Below, in pieces: positions 45,930 through 56,568 of a stretch of DNA of 64,000 nt (within the stretch, counting starts at the first letter, position 1; each line of letters starts with the position of its first letter). The stretch covers positions 4,774,001 to 4,838,000 of the forward strand of contig NW_026944386.1 of assembly GCF_033439725.1 (NCBI RefSeq), read 5' to 3'. This DNA is from Neurospora tetraspora (taxonomy: Eukaryota; Ascomycota; Sordariomycetes; Sordariales; Sordariaceae). A program made the position numbers and the translations under genes. A model generated the notes under the pieces. The model did not search any database and was not told where the DNA came from. It saw nothing but the letters and a program-made list of their open reading frames with translations.

Positions 45930-46983
45930 GTTGACGATGTTATGGCTAGTGATATGTGAACATGCAATGCAGAAGACCAAGAGAACAGAAATGGAATGGA
46001 ACTGGTGATTAATGAACAGATGTCTTGACCGGTCAAGTCCAATGGATGCGAGGCTGAAAGAATGGAAGGGTGGGAAGGAAGGAAGCTTCCGTTTCCCTTT
46101 CCAAGCTCCGGGCTAAAGTCCCCTGTTCCCAACTTCCCGATGGATATGTCATCTCGGTCGCCAATTGGGCAAAATGGGATGCAGAAAGGATGCAAAATGC
46201 AAGGCTGGCCAATAGATCCAAGGCAGGCGGGGTTCCCACGTGTTTACTGCATCTGTCAAGGTAGCGCGTCACCCAGGCAACACGGCGCATTGGAGCTAAA
46301 GCGCAGCTATTGACACTGTACATGTAAACAGACAGTAAAATACACCGTGCGGTCGCAAAGTTCCAATTTGCCCAAGGTCGTAAAAGCTGACTGAACAAGC
46401 ACAAGGAGGGGCGGGCGCGAATGGAATGATTGATTACTTCATCGATACATCTGTTGTTTGTCGTACAACCTCTTCATCGAGAGCCATTTTTGTTTACAGC
46501 TTCATTACATCAGAGTGCAGTCCATCTCGAGTCATTTTGTCTTTTTGCGGAGTAAACACTGAACACTCAATGTGCCGATAGCACTGTGTCCTTGTGCTGT
46601 TGACAAACCCACCCAAGACCCGAAAAATAAACCTGGGGAACCGACAAGGGCAAGACACGGGACTGCGGCCACCTCCACGAGGCACGACACCATGGCCGCC
46701 TGACGCAAGCCTGGCTCAACCTAAACTCTTTCCACAAACATCCACTACTGCAAGGCGGAAACCAAGATCAACCCTCGATCCGCATTTGACCTTTTCGATG
46801 GTCCAAAGTCAGATGACGCAGTAGAGACTGGACCCCGAGATACCCCCTCGCGACAGTCGCACCGTCGAACGCGTCTTTCCAACCAACATTGTCAACATCA
46901 ACATCGTCGACATCGAGCTATTGTCGCCCATCGCATCCATTACATCGCATTTATCCCATTGATTGCACACAACACCACCAACC
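45930..46983. other. Divergent intergenic region
   Basis: Upstream of both the MAPR gene (minus) and the SP-K/R-repeat gene (plus). C-rich leader-like sequence occupies the last 150 bases. No other feature was recognised. Confidence 0.5.
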
Positions 46984-49735
46984 ATGGAAGCGTCGCCGAG
47001 TCTTCCCGACTCGCCGACCAAGCCCCCCGTCATAGGAGGCGGCGACGACCACAGCGTCAACCTCCTCACCATCAGCCCTCCCGATCCCCTACAACCCATC
47101 TCGCACAATCAGCAGCGCGAAGGTCCCTCCTTATTCTCACCCAAAGGCGGTCACGACAACTCGGTGGCCGAAAAGGTCAGCCAATTCAACTCGATGGCTC
47201 TCCATGCCAAACACCAGGAGCGCAAAACAACAGATGCCGCTCTCCAGCGCGCCGTGCTCGGGCGCGAGGAAGCAGAGGCTGAAGTGCGACGACTGCGTGA
47301 GGAGGTGAAGGTGCTGAGGCAGCAGGTTGAGGAGGGGAAGGAGAGGGAGAAGAAGGTTTCCCACAGACTGGAAGTTGTTGTGGTAAGTCTGCCCCCCTCG
47401 CCCACCATACCTCTTTAGCAGGAACTAATTGCTTCTCAACGCCCAGGAGGACTACGGTCGCGCCAAAGAATCCCTCGCCCACACGCAAGCCATCTGGGAG
47501 AAAGAGATCCGTAAAGCGCGCAAGGAGACCTTTAAAGCGCAGTCCGACATGGTCGAATTGCAAAAACAGCTCAAATCCACGCGCACCGCTTTGAAAACCG
47601 CCGAAGCGGAACTGTACACCAGCCGAGCCGCGCAAAAGGCTGCCGAAGAAGAGCTTGAGCAACAAAAGGGCCGAACACAGGCGCGCGAACAGGAAGCCAT
47701 CGAAGCGAGAAATGTTTTGGCCGGACTCCAAGAACAACTCAACAAAGCGCTGGAACACATCAATACTTTGGAGATGGAAAGGGACGCATTCAAGGCGCTA
47801 GCTAAGAGCGAGGAGCTGGCACGAATTGCGGCTGAGGGAAGGATACCACTACCGGAGTCGAAAGATGTCGAAATGGGCGGCATGGAACCACTAGAACCAG
47901 AAGACGACTTCGCCGCTCTCAAGTCTTACATCCATCACACCGCCGACCTCAAACATTCCGCGACAAGCGAATCCGAAATCGAGGAAGTCAAAGAACTCTG
48001 GCAATGGGAGAAGCAGCGAGCCGATCGCGCTTTGGAGCTAATCGCCTTCATGGAAGTCGAATGCAACCTGAAGATGTGCGCCGGCGCCCGGGCAGCCACC
48101 AAGAGGCCGAGTATTGGAGGCATGGACGGCGCGAAAAGGAAGCGGTCGGAAATTAGCCCGCTCAAAGTCACGGACGCAGGGGATTTGGTGATTCTTAGGG
48201 ATGCTTCACCATCGCCTTGCGCGGACAGGGTCTCGCCTCCGTCGGCTAAGAGGACGAAGACTGAGCAGCTTAGGAGCGAGAGTGCGAAGAAGTCGGGGCA
48301 GAAAAGCAAGGTCTTTTTACCAGAGCAGGGCATCTTCAGGACCGTATCACAGGAGGAGTTGGATAAACTACAAGTACCCTCCGTTCCCGTCAACGGCGCG
48401 AAAGAGCGGGAAAACCTCTACAAGCGGCAACGATACCAGCGGACAAGCGATCAGTCCTCACGCATGGCGGACTCTCGAATGGGTGAGTCACAAGCGTGGT
48501 CAGAGATGCAGGATAGTATCATGTCGAGACATCGAAGGACGCCAGATAGTGACGGTGTGCCGGACTATGTGCTGGACTCGGAGAGGGCGTCGTTGCAGAG
48601 TTTGTTGACGGCGCCGCACAAGCGGTATGCCGAGTCAATTAGCAGCGATGTGATGGGGAACATTCCTACGATTCCAGCCTCCTCGGTCATCAGCTCGGTC
48701 ATGTCTGGATCAGTACAAACCATTACTGCCTCGACCGCTACGGCTACCACCAGCATCCAACAAAGCCATCTCAACTGGGAAGAGCCCAAGCTTTATACCA
48801 GCAGCCAACAACAAAAAGAAAACGTACCACCCCCTCAACCGAAGGAGAACGAGGGAGCAGAAGGGGATAGGACTAACTCCCGCACCAGCCACGATAGCCA
48901 GAAGTCACAACCGTCAATCCGCAAAGTGACTCCCTCGCCACAACCACCCACCCACACTCCGGGACCCGCCTCACGACATGTCGACCACCTCTCCGAGTCC
49001 AAGCTAGGCTACTCGCCCTCCAGCCTAGCGCACGCATCGATGTTTGGATCTACCATGAATTCAAGCACCATCACGACCAAGGTTCCTCTCAAGGAAGCGT
49101 CTACCAACGCAGACCTGGGCAGGATGTTCAGGACTCCTTCAAAGGGAAGCTTCGCTAGTGTCACTAGTGAGAATGCAATGGACATCGATGGCGACATTAA
49201 CGTCACCAAATCTCGGTCCGAATCGCGGGGAGAACTCCCCGTATCAAGAGAAGAAGCCCTCGCCATGATCCGCGAGCGCCGCGAACGCGGCAGAAGCCGC
49301 GAAATCAAATCCCGACCTCAGTCCCCCGAGAAGCGACCCCTCTCTCCAGCAAAACGTCCCGCCTCGCCCGAAAAGCGGCCAGCCAGCCCCGACAAGAGGG
49401 ACAGAGGCCGGGACCCCACCCCCAAGAAACGGGATGCCTCGCCGAACAAGCGCGCGCCATCACCGAATAAGAGACCCGAGTACCCCAGCAAGCGCGCGCC
49501 CTCCCCGAACAAGCGGAACGCTTCACCTACCAGACGACCACTATCGCCGAGCAAGCGCACGCAGTCTCCGAGCAAGGCGAGGGTCGTCAGCAATGACCTG
49601 AGCTACGCGAATGCTCTTAAGAAGAGCACCGACGTGATGACGCCTGGCGAAGGAACTAGGAGCTTTAGTGCGCCTACGGCGGCTACGGAGGCGAGGGCGG
49701 CGGGGAAGGAGAATCAGAGAGGTTTGAAGTCTTAG
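46984..49735 (+). CDS. Coiled-coil protein with C-terminal SP-K/R repeats
   Basis: Two exons, 46984-47382 and 47447-49735, encode about 895 aa. The 64-nt intron has donor GTAAGT, branch ACTAAT and acceptor CCAG and lies inside the coiled coil (LEVVV/EDYGRAKESL). Residues about 60-275 are a long coiled coil rich in Glu, Lys and Ala; a helix follows (KELWQWEKQRADRALELIAF). The middle is disordered. Residues about 748-848 contain a dozen short units of the form S-P-x-K-R (KRPASPEKRPASPDKR, APSPNKR), which combine CDK-type sites with the SPKK minor-groove DNA-binding motif. That suggests a nuclear or spindle protein phosphorylated in mitosis. I do not recognise a named family. Confidence 0.8.
49291..49590 (+). 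repeat. Degenerate 21- to 24-nt coding repeat (SP-K/R units)
   Basis: About twelve imperfect units encoding S-P-(x)-K-R, each 7-8 codons long, within the SP-K/R-repeat gene. Synonymous positions differ between units, so the protein pattern is likely under selection. Confidence 0.7.
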
Positions 49736-50832
49736 TGGGACGGATTTGCGAAGCTGACTCCGGGAAGGAAGGGGAGGAGGAGTGGGTTGTAATTTGTGAG
49801 AGGGGCTGGGTATGAAAGTCCTGTCTTCAGAGGCTGTAAGGGTGTTGGGAATCCAAGAAGGAACTGAAGTTGAGTGTTCAGGGTTGGAGGAATGAGGAAT
49901 GTGGGGAATGAATGAGTATAGAAGATGGGGAATTGTATACCTCTACAGTGGAGGTGGTTAGAAAGAGAAGGTTTGTATACCCACCACTGACTGACTGACT
50001 CTCTTTGGACTGTGCAAGTGCAGTGGTCTGTCTGTCTGTCAGTAACACTGGCAGTGTTGGATAATGTCGATTATTTGTACATGGAATTAGTAACTATCAA
50101 GTGCATCAAAACTGGATGGGCTGGGATACCTGGATACTCTCAGGCTGGACTGGATACGGAATACCTCGGTTGGTTGGCTTGGATGGCGGCAAAACTGGTT
50201 TTGATTCTTGCACTTATTCTCTTCTTCGTTTTGTCCTGTTAATGAATGGACTTTGTATTTATGCAGTCTGGTGTCGGATGGCGTGTCAGCGCCTTTTTAC
50301 CTCTTCTACCTTCGTTGTTATTCGTTTATGGACTTCACAACGGTTCATTGAAGTACATCCATCCGATTCTGGACACTATATCTGGTATTACTTACTCTTG
50401 TCTCCGATTCAACGCTGGCGCTTTTGCCCATCTTGTGATCCGTAGAGGTAAATGGTAACCGTGAATGATGGCAATTAAGTAACCGATGATGTTTTTACTT
50501 GAACTTGTCTAGGGAGCCATGAGAGTTTTTGAGACCAGGACGACGGGAGATACGGTAGAGATAGTCATACGCGGTCGAAGTTGTGGAGATAAATAGCTGA
50601 TATGTTGGAGATTTTCCCTCGAGGAAACATCTGGTATGAGCATTCGTAGGTAACGTGGAAAACAGGGGGAGAACTGTTGAGCGACGACATACTTCCAACT
50701 ATCAAGTTGCTATGAGGCCTTACCAGCATTGATAAAAGTAGTGGCAGCGAAATCTTGTGCGAATAATCTATACAACAACAAAGTTCCTGCTCTGGACAAA
50801 TACTCTTAACAGTGTCCTTATGGACCAACACT
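49736..50832. other. Convergent 3' intergenic region
   Basis: About 1.1 kb between two convergent genes. Short CTGACTGACTGACT and CTGTCTGTCTGT runs (about 49985-50041) are the only structure. Nothing else was recognised. Confidence 0.5.
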
Positions 50833-53800
50833 TCAACCCTTCTCCCCTCTCGTCACCCTCCTCCGCTTGCTCGGATTACTATTGCTTCCACCAGCAGTCT
50901 CGGCCTCCGTCGCCGTCCCTTCTCCATCCGCTTCCTCATCTACCTTCCCATCCCCTGGCGCCTCCCCCTCCTTATCGCCAACCATCGATACATCACCATC
51001 CTTGTCTTTCTCCTTATCACCGTCACCAGAAGGCTTCTCCTTTTCCTTCTGCTCTTCAGCCTTCTCACCACCCTTACTCGTCTGCCTAGAATGATTTTGA
51101 CTTCCATTCCCCGGCATCTGCAGCGTCCCATCCTCCATCATCGTCTTGATCCTCCCGTCCTCCGCAACCCTCAAGTCCGCCAACAGCGAATCAGCCTCGG
51201 AAAACATTGCCCTCGCGTCTTTGACCACGCCGAACTCGTCAACCTTGTATCCCAGCACATCCCCCGGATGACCGTGGCCGTGCCCACCTGCCTGATTGTT
51301 GTCATCGGTCCTTTCCTCTCTTTCCGCTAGGAAGGAACTCCCAGGCCCGTGCCAGCGATCGGGATTGTACATGATCGCGTTGCTGAACATGTGCGCCAGT
51401 TCGCGATCCAGCTGGGCCGTGTTGATGATGCCCCTGGGGGGAACGAGCTCTTCCATTTGCGGCAGGTGGACGAGCATATGTCCCGGGTCTCCTCCCGGTA
51501 GGGCGGCGGCGGCTTGGGTGGCGGAGCGGTTGCCCTGAGCGATGGCGGCCCGGATGGATTTGAGGTCTTGAGGCTGCAGTATCACCTTATGATAACCGGG
51601 AGCGTCTTTCTCGCGGATGGGCGCGGCAAACATGTTGGCGGAGCGGTGGCGGACGATTTGTTCCATGGCAGAGGCACTGACTTTGTGGAAACCGCGGCTC
51701 CAGAGGACTCTGTTTGTGTCCGGTGGTGCCGCTGACGCCGTCGCTGGCGCTTCTGGTTCGGATTTTTCGTTGGCAGGGGTTGCGTTGCCGTTGGGAGTGG
51801 CTTCGGCGGGAGTGGCAGCGGGAGTGGGTGATAGCTCATCCCGTTTACGCTTCGCTTGACGAGCTGCTTGACGTTTACCAGCCCCACTTTCGTCTGCTGT
51901 CGTATCACCCGTGTCCATCGTAGCCTGGGGCGTGTCCACCTCATTCTTAACACTGGTGGCTGGCTCAGGCTCCTTGACAGATTCTTTAGCAATTTCCTTC
52001 GCTGTGCTGGGTTGTTCAGGAGCGGCTGGTTTATCCACTGGTCTCGATACCTTCTGAGCTGCTTGCTGACGAGCCTGTGACGCCGGAGTAGGTTGGGGAC
52101 CAACGAGAGGGACGCTTCCTCTAGGTCTGGACGCTTCATTCGTCGGCTGCCGAGCCGGAGAAGGTCTGGCCGGCTCTTGTCTGGCCGTTGGCAAAACTGC
52201 AGGCTGCTGTACGGGACTAAGCGGCTCAAACGCAGGAGGCCGAATCTCATCACCACCAGATCGGACATCAGGTAGCTTGGGGGTAGACGCACTAGCTGCA
52301 GACACCCACTTGGTGCCACTGCCGAGGCCCAATTTCGCGGGAGGTACCAGAGTAGTCTGAGTGACCGAAGCAATGGGACTGAACCTGGGTCCGGAATGAG
52401 TTGTCGCGGCAGAATGTGAGCGTGGCCTGTGTTGTTGGATCGGGGGCTGTGGTTGTTGTTGTTGTTGTTGCGGTGGATGTGGTACGTGCGGCGCATGGGT
52501 GACCGGCGGCTGAGGAGCATGAGTGATCGGGGGGATCCGCGGTGATTGAGCTTGGGTAACCTGGGGCAGGGCAGCTTGCGGTGGATGCGGTAGATGTGGC
52601 GTCGGATGAACCTGTGGTGCCCGAGGAACATGAGGTTGAGGAGCCTGTGATACTTGGGGCACCTGAGGAACTTGGGGGGCCTGAGGCGGATGGGCCTGAG
52701 GCGGGTGCGCCTGCGGTTGGTGTGGATGCGATACTTGCGGCGGATGTGCCTGTGGTGGATGAGAAGCCTGTGGCAACTGAGGTGGGTATGGCGAAGGGTA
52801 AGCCCTCTGTACCTCCGACTGGATAGGCGCCAAAGACGGCGACGGGGCCATAGACGTCGTAACCGGCTGGCTGAACGGCGGAGGAGCCTGTAGCGCCTGG
52901 GGTTGATGTTGAGGCGACTGCTGCTGTTGTGGCTGCAGCGGCGGAGGCGATTGTTGCTGCTGAGGGGCAGCCAACCCATGAGTAAGTCTCGGAGGAATCG
53001 CAGACGGCGATTGCGGCGGCGAAGAAACGGCAGCACCCTGCTGTAAATGCTGCGGAAGATGATATGGAGGATAGGGCGAGGGATGCTGCTGGAAAGTAGC
53101 CCTGGGTATTCCCGTAGCCGCAGTAGAAGCCAACGGTTGCCGAACAGGACTCGGACCAGGTGAGTCGGACATGGACCTAATAGGTGCCGGCTGCAAAGGA
53201 GGGGCATAGTGTTGACCAGTCTGAGGAGGTATCAAGACCTGCGGCTTCATAGGCGGCGGCTGGGGTGGCCTTGATACCACTGGATGTTGCTGTATCTGCT
53301 GAGGTGGCAGATGCGAAGGCAGCCTAGGCGAGTGCAACGGCTGGGGAGATTGTGGTATAGGGCTGTAGTGGGGATGTTGCTGTCCAGGGCCCAGGATAGG
53401 ACGATGCCCAGCTTGTGGTTGATATGGAGGCTCCCATTTGAGTTGCCCACCCTGTGCCTGTCCAGGGATCGGAGGTTGTGGCTGGGGGAGAGTAGTTGCA
53501 GGGTGATGAGCAGTCGGAAGAACCGGAGACTGTCTCGAAGGCCCTGTCACGCCGTCCAGTCGTGGCAGTCCTCCGGTAGGAGTAGAAGGTTTGGGTGGCT
53601 GAGGTGGTTGAGGAGGCGCCTGGGAAAACGAAACTGGTGGTTGAAGGACATGTGGTATCCCACCGGCAGTCATAGGCCTTGGAGAACCTGGACCGGACGT
53701 AATCGGACCCCGAGGAATGTTGTGATGTCCCAACCGCGGAGAGCTAACTAGTTGTGGCTGTAAAGCCGCCGTTGTAGTCGGAGGTAGAGTCGCAGGCAGC

Positions 53801-54741
53801 GTAGTAGGAGGCAACGAAGCGGGACTCGACCTGACTGGTGGTAGCTGAGTCGTGGGAGAAGGAACGCTCGCATGACGAACGACTTCGGGCCGTGGCGGTA
53901 TATGAGCGGATACCTGGGGCGGAAGCTGCGGTGGAATCGGCGGTTGCTGCTGTTGTTGCTGTTGTTGCTGTTGCTGCTGCTGCTGCTGCGGCGGCGGCGG
54001 CGGCGGCGGCGGAGGCGTGGGTATCGGTAGCTGGGGAGTTGAAGGAGTACGGGGAGACTGAGTTTGCGGAGGTGGTAGTCGTGGTGAAGCAATACGTGGC
54101 GAAGCAACTGGCGAAGGACCGTGACCGGCGCCGTTAGGTAACCTAGCTCCCGGTCCCTGAACCGCAACTGGACTGGGAACCGGACCCAAAGCCGGACTCG
54201 GCTTATGTGCCACGGGACCGTCCTGAGCCGGTACGCCATCTGGAATCTTTTGCCTCCTCTCCTGCTCCTCGTCCCGAGCAACTGCCTGCTCTAGTACCCG
54301 CACCTCAGTCTGAACGCGGTCATAGTGTCTCTCGTACTGATCGATCTCCTGGAGAGTCTGGTTGACGTAGGTCTGCTCGAGTTTCCGGTAAAGGCTCTCG
54401 ATCTTGGGCACATACTGGTGGGCCTCCCTCAGAGTTGGCAGCGGCGGGGGCTGCAACCGTCGCCTTTTAGAGTTCGGAGACAGACCACCATCGGGTTTGG
54501 GACCTGGAGTGTCGTGCTCTTGCTTCAGCTCGTCCCACAGCAGGTGGAGGAAGAGCTCCTGGAGAGGCTCGGGCCTCAGTCTCGCGGCATCGTAGGAGGG
54601 AGCAGTCTTGATGAGGCGGTTTTGCTGAAGGACGTCGGCGATGCGGTGGAAGGCCTGCTGGTCGAGACCGTGTTTGGCGATGCCGCGGAGCAGGAACAGC
54701 GATTCGAGGGGAGTGTAAGCGTCGCGGCTCGTGGTAGTCAT
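50833..54741 (-). CDS. Pro/Gln-rich protein with BRD8-like bromodomain region, probable NuA4 subunit
   Basis: A single long minus-strand frame from ATG 54741 gives about 1302 aa. The conserved N-terminus (YTPLESLFLLRGIAKHGLDQ, then LHLLWDELKQEHD) and a following coiled coil (about 115-165) resemble the SANT-like start of BRD8-type proteins. Residues about 180-900 are dominated by Pro and Gln, including a Pro8-Gln16 tract. A basic KRQAARQAKRKRDE patch precedes a bromodomain-like region at about 1010-1170 (VLWSRGFHKVSASAMEQIV, then LDRELAHMFSNAIMYNPDRW with the Asn/Tyr motif). The C-terminal tail is acidic and Lys/Glu-rich. BRD8-type subunits belong to NuA4/TIP60 histone acetyltransferase; assignment is by architecture. 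A branch and acceptor (CTAAT...TTGACAG, about 54821-54838) upstream of the ATG point to a leader exon further 5'. Confidence 0.75.
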   Translation of the reverse strand: MTTTSRDAYTPLESLFLLRGIAKHGLDQQAFHRIADVLQQNRLIKTAPSYDAARLRPEPLQELFLHLLWDELKQEHDTPGPKPDGGLSPNSKRRRLQPPPLPTLREAHQYVPKIESLYRKLEQTYVNQTLQEIDQYERHYDRVQTEVRVLEQAVARDEEQERRQKIPDGVPAQDGPVAHKPSPALGPVPSPVAVQGPGARLPNGAGHGPSPVASPRIASPRLPPPQTQSPRTPSTPQLPIPTPPPPPPPPPQQQQQQQQQQQQQQQPPIPPQLPPQVSAHIPPRPEVVRHASVPSPTTQLPPVRSSPASLPPTTLPATLPPTTTAALQPQLVSSPRLGHHNIPRGPITSGPGSPRPMTAGGIPHVLQPPVSFSQAPPQPPQPPKPSTPTGGLPRLDGVTGPSRQSPVLPTAHHPATTLPQPQPPIPGQAQGGQLKWEPPYQPQAGHRPILGPGQQHPHYSPIPQSPQPLHSPRLPSHLPPQQIQQHPVVSRPPQPPPMKPQVLIPPQTGQHYAPPLQPAPIRSMSDSPGPSPVRQPLASTAATGIPRATFQQHPSPYPPYHLPQHLQQGAAVSSPPQSPSAIPPRLTHGLAAPQQQQSPPPLQPQQQQSPQHQPQALQAPPPFSQPVTTSMAPSPSLAPIQSEVQRAYPSPYPPQLPQASHPPQAHPPQVSHPHQPQAHPPQAHPPQAPQVPQVPQVSQAPQPHVPRAPQVHPTPHLPHPPQAALPQVTQAQSPRIPPITHAPQPPVTHAPHVPHPPQQQQQQPQPPIQQHRPRSHSAATTHSGPRFSPIASVTQTTLVPPAKLGLGSGTKWVSAASASTPKLPDVRSGGDEIRPPAFEPLSPVQQPAVLPTARQEPARPSPARQPTNEASRPRGSVPLVGPQPTPASQARQQAAQKVSRPVDKPAAPEQPSTAKEIAKESVKEPEPATSVKNEVDTPQATMDTGDTTADESGAGKRQAARQAKRKRDELSPTPAATPAEATPNGNATPANEKSEPEAPATASAAPPDTNRVLWSRGFHKVSASAMEQIVRHRSANMFAAPIREKDAPGYHKVILQPQDLKSIRAAIAQGNRSATQAAAALPGGDPGHMLVHLPQMEELVPPRGIINTAQLDRELAHMFSNAIMYNPDRWHGPGSSFLAEREERTDDNNQAGGHGHGHPGDVLGYKVDEFGVVKDARAMFSEADSLLADLRVAEDGRIKTMMEDGTLQMPGNGSQNHSRQTSKGGEKAEEQKEKEKPSGDGDKEKDKDGDVSMVGDKEGEAPGDGKVDEEADGEGTATEAETAGGSNSNPSKRRRVTRGEKG
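53946..54012 (-). repeat. Poly-Gln/poly-Pro trinucleotide tract
   Basis: CAA/CAG and CCG triplets encode a run of Pro followed by Gln in the BRD8-like protein. It is a microsatellite likely to vary in length between strains. Confidence 0.85.
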
Positions 54742-55930
54742 GCCCCAGACTCCACCTCGCCGGAGATCGAGGGGACTGTCACGCCGTTGCGGAAGAAGGT
54801 GAATCGGCGCCACGATCTGTCAAAGAGATTAGTCAGTGACTGTGTCAAGTAAAGTATTTGGTAGGTATGTGTTGTGGTGGTGATGATGCATCATGGTCGC
54901 ATTTCTTGAGCTTGGAGGTTTTGACATCAAATGCACCAAAATGCACCCCTCCAGGGCCAACCACTATAACCAAGCCACTAAACACGATGCAGCACCCCCC
55001 GCTCACGCGTCGCACTTTGGGAGTCGCGTCTTCCAGATCTTGACATACCGGCAGCCTTTATCCAACACGCCGGGCAGCGATTTCAATTTGGATAGATGCG
55101 AATCAGGTCGTCGCATGTGGTTGTATGAAGCCCTCTTTCGGTTGCGAAGATGACTTCTCGACAAATGTCTGTTTGCGCGGACTTGGAAATCGATGCCGAT
55201 GACTTTTTTTTCGGTCGGTCGCAAAACCGCAAATTGCTCTGGTTGGTTATCACGTGTGATCGCTCGTCTATCGGCGGTCGGTTCGTGGCCTGTCGTGTAA
55301 AAGTGTTGGTCGCTTGGCTGAAAAACAAAAGGTGTCGGTGAATCTCGATTTACTGTGGGCGAATGACTTGAAGCTGTCGTCCCGTTGGATCGGAGAATTG
55401 CGTGTCACTACTTACTCAGTCAGTGCTCGACGAATGCAACGCAATCAATCCATTTGCTGGGGTAAAGAGCTGCTCTTCTGGCTGTACGAAATAAGCTGCA
55501 TCCAAGGTTGAGCTTGGAGTATATCTTGTACAGGAAAAGTAGTCGTACCACGTGACTCGGCTCCGAAAGACAGGAACCCAGGGGGTCCTCATCGGCCTGG
55601 TCATGGTCTCCGCCCGGCGAGATCTCCGGGGTGTGGGGTCTTCCCCGAGAGCCCGGGAGCATCCGGAGATTCTGGGGGTGCGCTCCGGCCCACGTTTCAG
55701 CCTTGAATAAGATGTACATTAGACCATGACTGGATCAGTACCTGCTTGTACCACCATGCATTGTCTGGTTTCACTTTGACTGAAAACGGTTAAGAACCTG
55801 ATCTTTGAAGCGCTCTGGAGCTATTTGTCGCTAAATAATGGGGTTTGTTTAATGGCGATGGACCTCACCATGTAACTATCTAGATGAGTTCTGGGTATCG
55901 ATTATTAGGGCTATATAAAAGGGACGTACC
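54742..55930. other. Upstream region of the BRD8-like gene, with a GC-rich hairpin segment
   Basis: Contains the promoter and probable leader intron of the BRD8-like gene. At 55610-55690 a GC-rich segment carries an inverted repeat ATCTCCGG (55622-55629) / CCGGAGAT (55663-55670) enclosing further short hairpins. The last 100 bases grade into AT-rich DNA. No protein gene was seen. Confidence 0.5.
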
Positions 55931-55939
55931 TCCTGGGCC

Positions 55940-56045
55940 CACCTGGTCCCGCCCGCGCAAGCGCGGGCGAAACCCATACGCGACCCACGCGCGCGTGGCT
56001 CAACGTGGCGCGCAACGTGGCGCGCGCTGTGGCGTATGAGGCTCG
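55940..56045. repeat. GC-rich palindrome cluster at the edge of the AT-rich block
   Basis: A perfect hairpin GCCCGCGC-AA-GCGCGGGC lies at 55951-55968 and a 14-bp palindrome CCACGCGCGCGTGG at 55985-55998. CGTGGCGCGC occurs twice just after. CATACGC (55975-) and GCGTATG (-56038) bracket the whole, so the segment can fold as one larger stem. Its composition is opposite to the AT-rich DNA that begins immediately after it. Confidence 0.75.
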
Positions 56046-56265
56046 TATCGTATATATATTGTTTAAAATAGTTAAGATTTAAAAAACCGTTCTTTTCCCT
56101 TTCTAGTAGTATATTACACGTGATTGTTACGCGTAACTCATTCTAGGTTCGCGTCTTTGAAAATTTTTGTATTGTATATACATTATAAATGATAGTATTG
56201 AAAATTTTAGAAAGAAGAGAGGGGAAGGGAGTAAATAAGTAAAAGAAATAAATATTTTTATTAAC

Positions 56266-56337
56266 GGTTTTATAGCTTAATAGTAAATACGTTAGTATTA
56301 TACTGTTGAGGTCGTTAGTTCGATTCTTATTATTACC
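56266..56337 (+). tRNA. tRNA fossil, 72 nt, RIP-altered
   Basis: Exactly 72 nt can be laid out as a tRNA: acceptor start GGTTTTA, TA, a D-arm like TAGCTTAATAGTA, an anticodon arm, a GAGGTC variable loop, T-loop TTCGATT and acceptor end TATTACC. Several stems keep mismatches that C-to-T and G-to-A change would create, so the cloverleaf is no longer sound. The anticodon cannot be assigned safely. Its 3' end coincides with the insertion point of the LTR element. Confidence 0.45.
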
Positions 56338-56340
56338 ATT

Positions 56341-56568
56341 TATAAGGGGCTAGCGCCCAGAGGTCGAGCCTGGCTGCAAGCCAGAGCTATGGACCTTTAA
56401 TAGGACCTATAGACCCGCTTACTTGCCTGCCTCCTAATTAGCCAAGCTTCTAATATATAAGTATCCTTCCAACCTAACCGAGCTTATAAGACCTCTTCTT
56501 CTTCTTTATCAACAATCTCAAACTTTATTCTACTCCTACTACCGTATATACCTAATAGACCCGTAATA
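56341..56568 (+). repeat. Left LTR
   Basis: 228 bp, matching 58328-58555 over its whole length. It shows denser RIP-type change in its second half than the right copy. Confidence 0.85.

Noticed and set aside
51582-53207. 541-codon minus-strand frame inside the BRD8-like gene
   Set aside because: Arg/Leu-rich frame-shifted shadow of the Pro/Gln-rich coding sequence.
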